From assembly GCF_004127445.1 (NCBI RefSeq), contig NZ_QEXM01000049.1:1-64000 (forward strand): DNA of 64,000 bases. Reading direction: 5' to 3'. A model generated the notes under the pieces. That model worked only from the letters and a program-made list of their open reading frames with translations. It was not told the DNA's origin and ran no database searches. This document shows positions 44,020 through 52,582 of the stretch, piece after piece. The translations under genes and the position numbers were made by a program. Source of the stretch: Streptomyces alfalfae. GTDB lineage: Bacteria; Actinomycetota; Actinomycetes; Streptomycetales; Streptomycetaceae. Numbering within the stretch: position 1 is the stretch's first letter; every line of letters starts with the position of its first letter.

Positions 44020-45240
44020 ATGGAAATCGTCATCCTTGCTGTAGTCATCGCCGTGGTCGTGATCGGCGCGCTCGGCGGGCTCGTGGTCGGCAGCCGCAAG
44101 AAGAAGCGGCTGCCCCCGAAGGCCCCGTCGAGCACGCCCACCATCACCGCCCCTCCCGCCGAACCCAAGGTCGGCGACGAGGCCGAGACGCCGCGCGACG
44201 AAACGCGCCGAACGATCGAGGAGGTGAAGCTCCCGCTCGTCGAGCCGACGGCCTCGGCCCCGGTCGTCGACGAAGTGGTCGTCACTGAGCCGGCCGCGCC
44301 GGAGATCGAGACCCCGGAGCCGACCGCGGGACGACTGGTCAGGCTGCGCGCCCGGCTCTCCCGCTCGCAGAACGCGCTCGGCAAGGGACTGCTCACGCTG
44401 CTGTCCCGCGAGCACCTGGACGAGGACACCTGGGAGGAGATCGAGGACACGCTGCTGACCGCCGACGTCGGCGTGGCTCCCACGCAGGAGCTCGTGGAGC
44501 GGCTGCGCGAGCGCGTGAGGGTCCTCGGCACCCGGACGCCCGACGAGCTGCGCACCCTGCTGCGCGAGGAGCTGCTCGCCCTCGTGGGCACGGACTTCAA
44601 CCGTGCCGTGAAGACCGAGTCGGGCCTGGAGACCCCCGGCATCGTGATGGTCGTCGGGGTCAACGGCACCGGCAAGACCACCACCACGGGCAAGCTCGCG
44701 CGCGTCCTCGTCGCCGACGGCCGCTCCGTCGTGCTCGGCGCCGCCGACACCTTCCGCGCCGCCGCCGCCGACCAGCTCCAGACCTGGGGCGAGCGCGTCG
44801 GCGCCCGTACGGTGCGGGGCCCCGAGGGCGGCGACCCCGCCTCGATCGCGTTCGACGCGGTCAAGGAGGGCATCGCGGAGGGCGCGGACGTCGTCCTCAT
44901 CGACACCGCGGGCCGGCTGCACACCAAGACCGGTCTGATGGACGAGCTGGGCAAGGTCAAGCGCGTCGTCGAGAAGCACGCGCCGCTCGACGAGGTCCTG
45001 CTCGTCCTGGACGCCACGACCGGTCAGAACGGCCTGGTGCAGGCGCGGGTCTTCGCCGAGGTCGTGAACATCACGGGCATCGTCCTGACCAAGCTCGACG
45101 GCACCGCCCGCGGCGGCATCGTCGTCGCCGTCCAGCGCGAGCTGGGCGTCCCGGTCAAGCTCATCGGCCTGGGCGAGGGCGCGGACGACCTGGCGCCGTT
45201 CGAGCCCGAGGCGTTCGTGGACGCGCTCATCGGCGACTGA
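44020..45240 (+). CDS. ftsY: Signal recognition particle receptor FtsY
   Basis: A 406-residue SRP-GTPase that receives Ffh-ribosome complexes at the membrane. An N-terminal membrane anchor (MEIVILAVVIAVVVIGALGG) is followed by an acidic A domain of about 100 residues, as in other actinomycetes. The NG domain has GVNGTGKTTTTGKLA near 213, the DTAGRLHTK motif near 295 and TKLDGTARGG near 357. ATG 44020; ATG 43999 would add seven residues. Confidence 0.97.
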   Translation: MEIVILAVVIAVVVIGALGGLVVGSRKKKRLPPKAPSSTPTITAPPAEPKVGDEAETPRDETRRTIEEVKLPLVEPTASAPVVDEVVVTEPAAPEIETPEPTAGRLVRLRARLSRSQNALGKGLLTLLSREHLDEDTWEEIEDTLLTADVGVAPTQELVERLRERVRVLGTRTPDELRTLLREELLALVGTDFNRAVKTESGLETPGIVMVVGVNGTGKTTTTGKLARVLVADGRSVVLGAADTFRAAAADQLQTWGERVGARTVRGPEGGDPASIAFDAVKEGIAEGADVVLIDTAGRLHTKTGLMDELGKVKRVVEKHAPLDEVLLVLDATTGQNGLVQARVFAEVVNITGIVLTKLDGTARGGIVVAVQRELGVPVKLIGLGEGADDLAPFEPEAFVDALIGD

Positions 45241-45290
45241 CACCCCGTACATCTCGTGTGACGTGTGCGCCTCGTGTGACGCGCGCGGAG

Positions 45291-45329
45291 GAGGGCCCCC
45301 TCGCAGGGTGATGGTGCGAGGGGGCCCTC
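45291..45329. terminator. Convergent terminator ftsY / prim-pol gene
   Basis: GAGGGCCCCCTCGCA (45291-45305) pairs perfectly with TGCGAGGGGGCCCTC (45315-45329) around a nine-base loop. It lies 50 bases past ftsY and 25 bases before the end of the convergent gene. Confidence 0.85.
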
Positions 45330-45353
45330 TCGTGTGTGCCGGGCCGCGCCGGG

Positions 45354-46016
45354 CTACGCGGGCGAGCGGTGGACCACGTACGCCAGGGTGCCCAGGAGGA
45401 CGCGGGCCTGCGGTGGCCGGGTCGCCGAGTCCAGCGCGGGGGAGCGCAGCCAGCGCACCGGGCCGAGGCCGCCGCGGTCGGACGGGGGCGCCGTGATGTG
45501 CTCGCCGGGTCCCAGGCCGCGCAGGTCGAGGCCGGCGTCGTCCCAGCCCATGCGGTAGAGCAGCCGGGGCAGCTCGGCCGCGGCGCCGGGGGCGACGAAG
45601 AACTGCGCGCGGCCCTCGGGCGTGACGGCCACGGGGCCGAGCGGCAGGCCCATCCGCTCCAGGCGGACCAGCGCGCGCCGCCCCGCAGCTTCCGCCACGT
45701 CGAGGACGTCGAAGGCGCGCCCCACGGGCAGCAGCACGGCCGCCCCGGGGAAGTCGGCCCAGGCCTCGGCCGCCTCGTCCAGCGTGGCGCCGGCGGGGAC
45801 CGTCCGCGCGAAGCCGAGGGGGTGGGCGCCGGGTGCGGCGCAGTCGGGGGCGCCGCAGGAGCAGGCGCCGTCCAGGGCGCGGGCGCCGGGGACGACGTCC
45901 CAGCCCCACAGGCCCGTGTACTCCGCCACCACCGTGCAGTCCGACGTGCGGCCGCGCCGCCGTGCTCCGGTCCGGGGCCTGTCGGTCCCCCGGGTGCCGC
46001 CGATCGTGAAGCCCAT
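45354..46016 (-). CDS. Stand-alone bifunctional primase/polymerase-like domain protein
   Basis: A 220-residue protein matching the N-terminal prim-pol domain family (AEYTGLWGWDVVPGARAL, CSCGAPDCAAPGAHPLGF, AAVLLPVGRAFDVLDV). The two-Cys CSCGAPDC knuckle followed by HP is typical. Unlike plasmid or phage primases, it has no helicase part. The catalytic acidic residues are only partly obvious, so activity is uncertain. A similar gene occurs at this position in other Streptomyces as I recall, so it is not a recent mobile-element relic. ATG start at 46016. Confidence 0.85.
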   Translation of the reverse strand: MGFTIGGTRGTDRPRTGARRRGRTSDCTVVAEYTGLWGWDVVPGARALDGACSCGAPDCAAPGAHPLGFARTVPAGATLDEAAEAWADFPGAAVLLPVGRAFDVLDVAEAAGRRALVRLERMGLPLGPVAVTPEGRAQFFVAPGAAAELPRLLYRMGWDDAGLDLRGLGPGEHITAPPSDRGGLGPVRWLRSPALDSATRPPQARVLLGTLAYVVHRSPA

Positions 46017-46407
46017 GCCCCCTCCAACGGGTCGAGCGTGCCACGGTTACGTATAGGAATCGGATCGTGACGCTGCGCTCTAAAGGCGGCGCTCGATGGA
46101 TCCAGGGGTGGTGCGCACGATTGCGCGCGCCCCGGCGCACTCCGTTCCACCAACTTTTGGCCGTCCTATGTCAAGTGAATCGCTTGGAACGGCCGGGGAG
46201 TTCATTCGAAGGGGTGGCGAATGGTGGCGTTTCTGTCAACGGCCTCGCCGGAGCCGTGATCGTGGGATTACTTTCGGTACACGGCCCTTGGAGTCCGAGC
46301 GCCCGTGGGTATGCCGGAGGCAAGTCGGCTTCCTGTTCGACGGGTGACATTCGCCGGACGGGCCGCCGTGGCAGGCGGCATTCTGTTAGGGCTTGGCGTG
46401 ACAGTGC
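46017..46407. other. Intergenic region between prim-pol gene and nsdA
   Basis: About 390 bases without a credible gene. Divergent promoters are expected; the stretch near 46050-46200 is AT-richer. I see no strong palindrome. Confidence 0.5.
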
Positions 46408-47922
46408 GTGGACGGTGCGCAGGTGTCTCAAGGGAGTGGGGGCGTTCCAGTGGGCGGCAGTGGCGGAAGCGGTGCGAACGCTGAGAAGCGCCCGAACGAC
46501 ATGCTCACGTCCTGGTTCGTGCGCAGCGGCTGGTCGAAGGGCGAGCTGGCCCGCCAGGTGAACCGCAGGGCACGGCAGTTGGGCGCGCACCACATCTCCA
46601 CCGACACGTCCCGCGTGCGCCGCTGGCTGGACGGCGAGAATCCCCGCGAGCCCATTCCGCGCATCCTGTCGGAGCTGTTCTCCGAGCGGTTCGGCTGCGT
46701 CGTCGCCGTCGAGGACCTGGGGCTGCGCCCCACCCACCGCACGCCCGCCTCCTCCGGCGTCGACCTGCCCTGGACCGGGCCGCAGACCGTCGCGCTGATG
46801 AGCGAGTTCTCGCGCAGCGACCTGATGCTGGCCCGTCGCGGCTTCCTCGGCGCCTCGCTCGTGCTCTCCGCGGGCCCGGCCCTGATCGAGCCCATGCAGC
46901 GCTGGCTCGTGCCCTCGCCGTCGACGCCGCAGGAGGAGCCGGAGCCGGCCGCCTCGCGCCGCCCGGCCAGGCTCTCCGAGCCGGAGCTGGACCTGCTGGA
47001 GTCCACCACGGTGATGTTCCGCCAGTGGGACGCCCAGTGCGGCGGCGGGCTGCGCCGCAAGGCCGTGGTCGGGCAGCTCCACGAGGTGACGGACCTGCTC
47101 CAGGAGCCCCAGTCCGAGGCCACCGCCAAGCGCCTGTTCAAGGTCGCGGGCGAGCTGGCCGAACTGGCGGGGTGGATGAGCTATGACGTCGGACTCCAGC
47201 CCACCGCCCAGAAGTACTTCGTCCTGGCGCTGCACGCCGCGAAGGAAGCGGGCGAGAAGCCCCTCGGGTCGTACATCCTCTCCAGCATGAGCCGCCAGAT
47301 GATCCACCTCGGCCGGCCCGACGACGCGCTCGAACTGATCCACCTCGCGCAGTACGGCAGCCGGGACTGCGCGGGACCGCGCACCCAGGCCATGCTGTAC
47401 GCGATGGAGGCACGGGCGTACGCCAGCATGGGCCAGCCCGGCAAGTGCAAGCGGGCCGTGCGCATGGCCGAGGACACCTTCGCCGACGCGGAGGACTTCG
47501 GCGAGCCCGAGCCGGACTGGATCCGCTTCTTCTCCGAGGCCGAGCTCAACGGGGAGAACGCCCACTCGTTCCGCGACCTGGCCTATGTGGCGGGCCGCAG
47601 CCCTGCGTACGCCTCGCTCGCCGAACCCGTCATGGACCGCGCGGTGCAGCTCTTCGAGAAGGACCAGGAGCACCAGCGTTCGTACGCCCTGAACCTCATC
47701 GGCAAGGCCACCGTCCACCTGCTCCAGCGCGAGCCCGAGCAGAGCACGGTCCTCGCCGGGCAGGCCCTGGACATCGCCAAGAAGGTCCGCTCCGAGCGGG
47801 TCAACACCCGGCTGCGCAAGACCGTCGACACCGCGGTGCGGGACTTCGGCGACGTCGCCGAGGTCGTGGAGATCACGGAGCGGCTGGCCATCGAGATGCC
47901 GGAGACCGTGGAGGCGGTCTGA
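46408..47922 (+). CDS. nsdA: NsdA-like negative regulator of sporulation and antibiotic production
   Basis: A 504-residue cytoplasmic regulator. The N-terminal part has a helix-turn-helix-like region (SWFVRSGWSKGELARQVNRR near 33, then TSRVRRWLDGENP) and the rest is helical with TPR-like repeats (ALHAAKEAGEKPLGSYILS, MSRQMIHLGRPDDALELI). Its place between ftsY and amtB matches nsdA (SCO5582) of S. coelicolor, whose loss increases actinorhodin and sporulation. GTG 46408 is the longest start; GTG 46423 or 46450 are possible. Transcribed alone. Confidence 0.88.
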   Translation: MDGAQVSQGSGGVPVGGSGGSGANAEKRPNDMLTSWFVRSGWSKGELARQVNRRARQLGAHHISTDTSRVRRWLDGENPREPIPRILSELFSERFGCVVAVEDLGLRPTHRTPASSGVDLPWTGPQTVALMSEFSRSDLMLARRGFLGASLVLSAGPALIEPMQRWLVPSPSTPQEEPEPAASRRPARLSEPELDLLESTTVMFRQWDAQCGGGLRRKAVVGQLHEVTDLLQEPQSEATAKRLFKVAGELAELAGWMSYDVGLQPTAQKYFVLALHAAKEAGEKPLGSYILSSMSRQMIHLGRPDDALELIHLAQYGSRDCAGPRTQAMLYAMEARAYASMGQPGKCKRAVRMAEDTFADAEDFGEPEPDWIRFFSEAELNGENAHSFRDLAYVAGRSPAYASLAEPVMDRAVQLFEKDQEHQRSYALNLIGKATVHLLQREPEQSTVLAGQALDIAKKVRSERVNTRLRKTVDTAVRDFGDVAEVVEITERLAIEMPETVEAV

Positions 47923-48228
47923 GCACCGGCGCCACCGGCCCCGGCCGCGGCAGGACCATCCCTCACAGCCCGACTCGGCTCCCCCATGCCAGGTCAGCCG
48001 GATGGCCCGCCGCGGCCGGTCCTCGCGTTCCGCGCAGGGTAGGCGGGCGGGTCCCGCCCGAGCCGGCAGTTCATGGACGCGTAACACGTACGACCTCTTC
48101 GTCACCGCGGTGAAACACCGGCGGGCGCCCGCCGAAACCGCGCTGCGCCAGTGTTCTGGCGCACGACAGGCCACGCCCCACCCCACGGGTCTCGCCGCGC
48201 GGCCGCACACGACGACGAGGAGACGCCG
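47923..48228 (+). promoter_or_regulatory. amtB upstream region with GlnR-type site
   Basis: No gene is seen in these 306 bases. GTCAC-N6-GAAAC at 48101-48116 matches the GlnR b-site pattern exactly. A further GTAAC at 48081 lies 20 bases upstream, near the expected 22-base phase for a second site. In relatives GlnR activates amtB-glnK-glnD under nitrogen limitation. Confidence 0.65.
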
Positions 48229-49599
48229 ATGCCCCCAGGCATCACGATCGCCGCAGACGCCCCCGAGCTGTCCGCCGCGAACACCGGGTTCATGCTGATC
48301 TGTTCCGCCCTGGTGATGCTCATGACGCCGGGCCTCGCCTTCTTCTACGGAGGCATGGTCCGCGTCAAGAGCACCCTGAACATGCTGATGATGAGCTTCA
48401 TCAGCCTGGGCATCGTCACCGTCCTGTGGGTCCTCTACGGCTTCTCCGTCGCGTTCGGCACCGACCACGGCGGCCTCCTCGGCTGGGACGGCGACCACGT
48501 GGGCCTCAGCGGCCTCGGCGTCAACCAGCTCTGGGACGGCTACACCATCCCGGTCTACGTCTTCGCCGTCTTCCAGCTGATGTTCGCCGTCATCACGCCC
48601 GCCCTGATCAGCGGCGCCCTCGCGGACCGCGTGAAGTTCACGGCCTGGGCGCTGTTCGTCGTCCTGTGGGCCACGGTCGTGTACTTCCCCGTCGCGCACT
48701 GGGTGTGGGGCGCAGGGGGCTGGGCCTTCGAGCTCGGCGTCATCGACTTCGCGGGCGGCACGGCCGTGCACATCAACGCCGGAGCCGCGGCGCTCGGCGT
48801 CATCCTGGTCATCGGCAAGCGCGTCGGCTTCAAGAAGGACCCGATGCGGCCCCACTCGCTGCCGCTGGTGATGCTCGGCGCGGCCCTGCTGTGGTTCGGC
48901 TGGTTCGGCTTCAACGCCGGTTCCTGGCTGGGCAACGACGACGGCGTGGGCGCGCTCATGTTCCTCAACACGCAGGTCGCCACCGCCGCGGCCATGCTCG
49001 CCTGGCTCCTCTACGAGAAGATCCGCCACGGCGCCTGCACCACGCTCGGCGCGGCCTCGGGCGCGGTCGCGGGACTCGTCGCCATCACCCCCTCCGGCGG
49101 CTCCTGCTCCCCGCTCGGCGCCATCGCCATCGGTGCCATCGCCGGTCTGCTCTGCGCCATGGCGGTCGGCCTGAAGTTCCGCTTCGGCTACGACGACTCC
49201 CTCGACGTCATCGGCGTCCACCTCGTCGGCGGTGTCGTCGGCTCGGTCCTCGTCGGGTTCTTCGCCACCGGCGGCGGCCAGTCGGACGCCACGGGCCTCT
49301 TCTACGGAGACCACTCCCTCACCCAGCTGTGGAAGCAGCTCGCGGGCGTCGGAGCGGTCCTCGCCTACTCCTTGATCGCCTCCGCGGTGCTCGCCCTCCT
49401 GATCGACAAGACCCTCGGGATGCGGGTCAGCGAGGATGTCGAGGTCGCGGGCATCGACCAGGCCGAACACGCCGAGACGGCGTACGACTTCAGCGGCGCC
49501 GGCGGCGGCACGGCACCCCGCGCGGCGGCGCCCGCCCCGGCCGCGGACACGCCCCAGGCACAGGCACAGGCACAGCGGAACAAGAAGGTGGACGCATGA
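48229..49599 (+). CDS. amtB: Ammonium transporter
   Basis: A 456-residue Amt/Mep/Rh channel with about eleven membrane helices. LMTPGLAFFYGGMVRVKSTLNM is near 28, the pore Asp and FAGGTAVHINAGAAAL are near 180, and VHLVGGVVGSVLVGF near 330 holds the second pore His. The Pro/Ala/Gln-rich C-terminal 40 residues are cytoplasmic. ATG 48229 with GAGGAGA. It overlaps glnK by four bases. The GlnR-like site lies 110 bases upstream. Confidence 0.97.
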   Translation: MPPGITIAADAPELSAANTGFMLICSALVMLMTPGLAFFYGGMVRVKSTLNMLMMSFISLGIVTVLWVLYGFSVAFGTDHGGLLGWDGDHVGLSGLGVNQLWDGYTIPVYVFAVFQLMFAVITPALISGALADRVKFTAWALFVVLWATVVYFPVAHWVWGAGGWAFELGVIDFAGGTAVHINAGAAALGVILVIGKRVGFKKDPMRPHSLPLVMLGAALLWFGWFGFNAGSWLGNDDGVGALMFLNTQVATAAAMLAWLLYEKIRHGACTTLGAASGAVAGLVAITPSGGSCSPLGAIAIGAIAGLLCAMAVGLKFRFGYDDSLDVIGVHLVGGVVGSVLVGFFATGGGQSDATGLFYGDHSLTQLWKQLAGVGAVLAYSLIASAVLALLIDKTLGMRVSEDVEVAGIDQAEHAETAYDFSGAGGGTAPRAAAPAPAADTPQAQAQAQRNKKVDA

Positions 49600-49934
49600 A
49601 GCTCATCACCGCGGTCGTCAAGCCGCACCGGCTCGACGAGATCAAAGAGGCGCTCCAGGCCTTCGGCGTCCACGGCCTGACCGTCACCGAGGCCAGCGGA
49701 TACGGCCGCCAGCGCGGGCACACCGAGGTCTACCGGGGCGCCGAGTACACGGTGGACCTCGTGCCGAAGATCCGTATCGAGGTGCTCGTCGAGGACGACG
49801 ACGCCGAACAGCTCATCGAGGTCGTGGTCAAGGCCGCCCGTACCGGCAAGATCGGAGACGGCAAGGTCTGGTGCGTCCCCGTCGACACGGCCGTGCGGGT
49901 GCGCACCGGCGAGCGCGGACCCGACGCGCTCTGA
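49596..49934 (+). CDS. glnK: PII nitrogen regulatory protein GlnK
   Basis: A 112-residue trimeric PII signal protein. The T-loop GYGRQRGHTEVYRGAEYTVD is at about 37-56 with Tyr51 in EYTVD, the modified residue (adenylylated in Streptomyces). ATP-binding GKIGDGKVWC is near 84-93. ATG overlaps the amtB stop. It binds 2-oxoglutarate and blocks AmtB under nitrogen excess. Confidence 0.97.
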   Translation: MKLITAVVKPHRLDEIKEALQAFGVHGLTVTEASGYGRQRGHTEVYRGAEYTVDLVPKIRIEVLVEDDDAEQLIEVVVKAARTGKIGDGKVWCVPVDTAVRVRTGERGPDAL

Positions 49935-49990
49935 CCGGCCGGCCGCACACCACGAAGCGCAACCGAGCGGAACGGGACAGGAGCTGCCGG

Positions 49991-52426
49991 GTGAGGGGCA
50001 TGGACGTCACGACAGAAGCGGAAGACTCCGGACCCAGCGGCTACGCGGCGGCCCGGCTGCGGCTCCTCCACGAGGAGTCGCGGTCCGGGCCGCCGCGCCG
50101 TTCCGCGCTCTCCGGCCTCACCGACGACTGGCTCGCCGGGCTCTTCCGGGCCGGGGGCGGCCCCGACGGCGTGCCCCGGGGCGCCGCGCTCGTCGCCGTC
50201 GGCGGATACGGCCGCGGCGAACTCTCGCCGCGCAGCGACCTCGACCTGCTCCTGCTGTACGACGGCGGCGCCGACGCCGGGCGGGTGGCGGCCCTCGCCG
50301 ACCGCCTCTGGTACCCCGTCTGGGACCTCGGCATCGCCCTCGACCACTCCGTGCGCACACCCTCCCAGGCCCGCAGGACCGCCGCCGACGACCTCAAGGC
50401 CCACCTCGGGCTGCTCGACGCCCGGCACATCGCGGGCGACGCGGCGCTGACCGCCGGGCTGCGGGCCGCCGTCCTCGCCGACTGGCGCGACCAGGCCCCC
50501 AAGCGGCTGCCCGAGCTGCGGGAGCTGTGCGAGGAACGGGCCGAACGCCACGGCGAGCTGGGCCATCTGCTCGAACCCGACCTCAAGGAGGCCAGGGGCG
50601 GGCTGCGGGACCTCACCGCGCTGAGCGCCGTCGCCGCCTCCTGGCTCGCCGACGCCCCGCGCGAGGGCCTCGCCGACGCCCGGCGGCGGCTGCTCGACGT
50701 CCGCGACGCCCTGCACCTCGCCACGGGACGGGCCACCGACCGGCTCGCCCTCCAGGAACAGGACCAGGTCGCCGCCGCCCTCGGCCTGCTGGACGCCGAC
50801 ACGCTCCTGCGCCAGGTCTACGAGGCCGCCCGCGTCGTCTCCTACGCCGGTGACGTCACCTGGCGCGAGGTCGGCCGCGTCCTGCGCGCCAGGGCCGTGC
50901 GGCCACGGCTGCGCGCCGTCCTCGGCGGCGGCCGGGCCACGGCCGAGCGGTCGCCGCTGGCCGAGGGCGTCGTGGAACAGGACGGGGAGGCGGTGCTCGC
51001 CCGCGCCGCGCGGCCCGAACGCGATCCCGTCCTGCCGCTGCGGGCCGCCGCTGCCGCCGCCCAGGCCGGGCTGCCGCTGTCCCGGCACGCCGTGCGCCGC
51101 CTCGCCACCACCGCGCGGCCCCTGCCCGCGCCGTGGCCTGCGGAGGCGCGCGAACAGCTCGTGACGCTCCTCGGCGCCGGGCGGCCGACCGTGCAGGTCT
51201 GGGAGGCGCTGGAGGCCGAGGGGCTGATCACGCGGCTGCTGCCCGACTGGGAGCGCGTGCGGTGCAGGCCGCAGCGCAACGCCGTGCACACCTGGACGGT
51301 CGACCGGCACCTCGTGGAGACGGCGGTGCGGGCCGCCGGTCTCACCCGGCGGGTCGGGCGGCCCGACCTGCTCATCGTGGCGGCCCTGCTGCACGACATC
51401 GGCAAGGGCTGGCCCGGGGACCACTCCGTGGCGGGGGAGACCATCGCGAGGGACGCCGCCGCCAGGTTCGGCTTCGACGCCGCCGACACGGCGGTCCTCG
51501 CCCGGCTCGTCCGCCACCACCTGCTGCTCGTCGAGACGGCGACGCGGCGTGACCTCGACGATCCGGCGACGGTACGAGGGGTCGCCGAGGCCGTCGGGTC
51601 CGCGGGGACGCTGGAGCTGCTGCACGCGCTGACCGAGGCGGACGCCCTGGCCACCGGGCCGGCCGCCTGGTCCGCGTGGCGGGGCGCGCTCGTCGCCGAC
51701 CTGGTGAAGCGGGTCGACGCGGTGCTCTCGGGCGACGGGCCCGGCGGCGCCTCGGCGGACGGGGACGCGCCCTCGGCCGAGCAGGAACGGCTCGCCGTGG
51801 AGGCGTTCCGCACGGGCGGCCCGGTCCTCGCGCTGCGGCCCGCCGAGGACGAGGCGCTCGGCGTGGAGCTGGTCGTGGCCGTGCCCGAGCAGCCGGGGGT
51901 CCTGGCCGCCGTGGCCGGGGTGCTCGCGCTGCACCGGCTCGCGGTGCGGACGGCGGAGCTGCGCGAGGTGGCGCTGCCGTCCGGCATCGACTCCTCCGTC
52001 CTGCTGCTGAGCTGGCGGGTCGCCGCGGAGTACGGGTCCCTGCCGCAGGCGTCGCGGCTCCGGGCCGATCTGGTGCGGGCCCTCGAAGGGTCGTTCGACA
52101 TCGCGGGCCGCCTCGCGGAGCGGGACGCCGCCTACCCGCGCCGGCGCGGCACGCTCGCACCGCCGCCGCGCGTCACCGTGGCCCCGGCGGCCTCCCGCCT
52201 GGCCACGGTCATCGAGGTCCGGGCCCAGGACGCGCCCGGCCTGCTGCACCGCATCGGGCGTGCCCTTGAGGACGCGGGGGTGCGGGTGCGCAGCGCCCAT
52301 GTCTCGACGCTGGGGGCGAACGCGGTCGACGCCTTCTACGTGACGGGGCTCGACGGGCTGCCGCTGACGGGGGAGGGGGCGGCCGGGGTCGCACGGGGCG
52401 TGGAGGGGGTTTTGCGGGGGGCGTGA
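49991..52426 (+). CDS. glnD: PII uridylyltransferase/adenylyltransferase GlnD
   Basis: An 811-residue bifunctional sensor enzyme. The nucleotidyltransferase motif GGYGRGELSPRSDLDLL is near 70, an HD phosphohydrolase site (HDIGKGWPGDHS) near 467, and two C-terminal ACT domains begin near 626 and 739. In Streptomyces it adenylylates GlnK. GTG 49991 has AGGAG seven bases upstream; ATG 50000 is less well spaced. It follows glnK by 56 bases, completing the amtB-glnK-glnD operon. Confidence 0.95.
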   Translation: MRGMDVTTEAEDSGPSGYAAARLRLLHEESRSGPPRRSALSGLTDDWLAGLFRAGGGPDGVPRGAALVAVGGYGRGELSPRSDLDLLLLYDGGADAGRVAALADRLWYPVWDLGIALDHSVRTPSQARRTAADDLKAHLGLLDARHIAGDAALTAGLRAAVLADWRDQAPKRLPELRELCEERAERHGELGHLLEPDLKEARGGLRDLTALSAVAASWLADAPREGLADARRRLLDVRDALHLATGRATDRLALQEQDQVAAALGLLDADTLLRQVYEAARVVSYAGDVTWREVGRVLRARAVRPRLRAVLGGGRATAERSPLAEGVVEQDGEAVLARAARPERDPVLPLRAAAAAAQAGLPLSRHAVRRLATTARPLPAPWPAEAREQLVTLLGAGRPTVQVWEALEAEGLITRLLPDWERVRCRPQRNAVHTWTVDRHLVETAVRAAGLTRRVGRPDLLIVAALLHDIGKGWPGDHSVAGETIARDAAARFGFDAADTAVLARLVRHHLLLVETATRRDLDDPATVRGVAEAVGSAGTLELLHALTEADALATGPAAWSAWRGALVADLVKRVDAVLSGDGPGGASADGDAPSAEQERLAVEAFRTGGPVLALRPAEDEALGVELVVAVPEQPGVLAAVAGVLALHRLAVRTAELREVALPSGIDSSVLLLSWRVAAEYGSLPQASRLRADLVRALEGSFDIAGRLAERDAAYPRRRGTLAPPPRVTVAPAASRLATVIEVRAQDAPGLLHRIGRALEDAGVRVRSAHVSTLGANAVDAFYVTGLDGLPLTGEGAAGVARGVEGVLRGA

Positions 52427-52582
52427 CGCCCGTGGAGGGCCGCCGCGAGGGGAAGTCCCGCCCAGCGCCCCGGGCACCGACCGGCGACCGATACTCTGGA
52501 AGGCGACCTGTCAGCCCTCCCCCCAGCTCTGGGCACCGCCAGAGCACAGGGCGCCCCTTCGACCCGAGGATTCGCGACCGCC

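Noticed and set aside
46171..49470. A 1099-residue minus-strand frame opposite nsdA and amtB
   Set aside because: It crosses two well-supported genes and has shadow composition.
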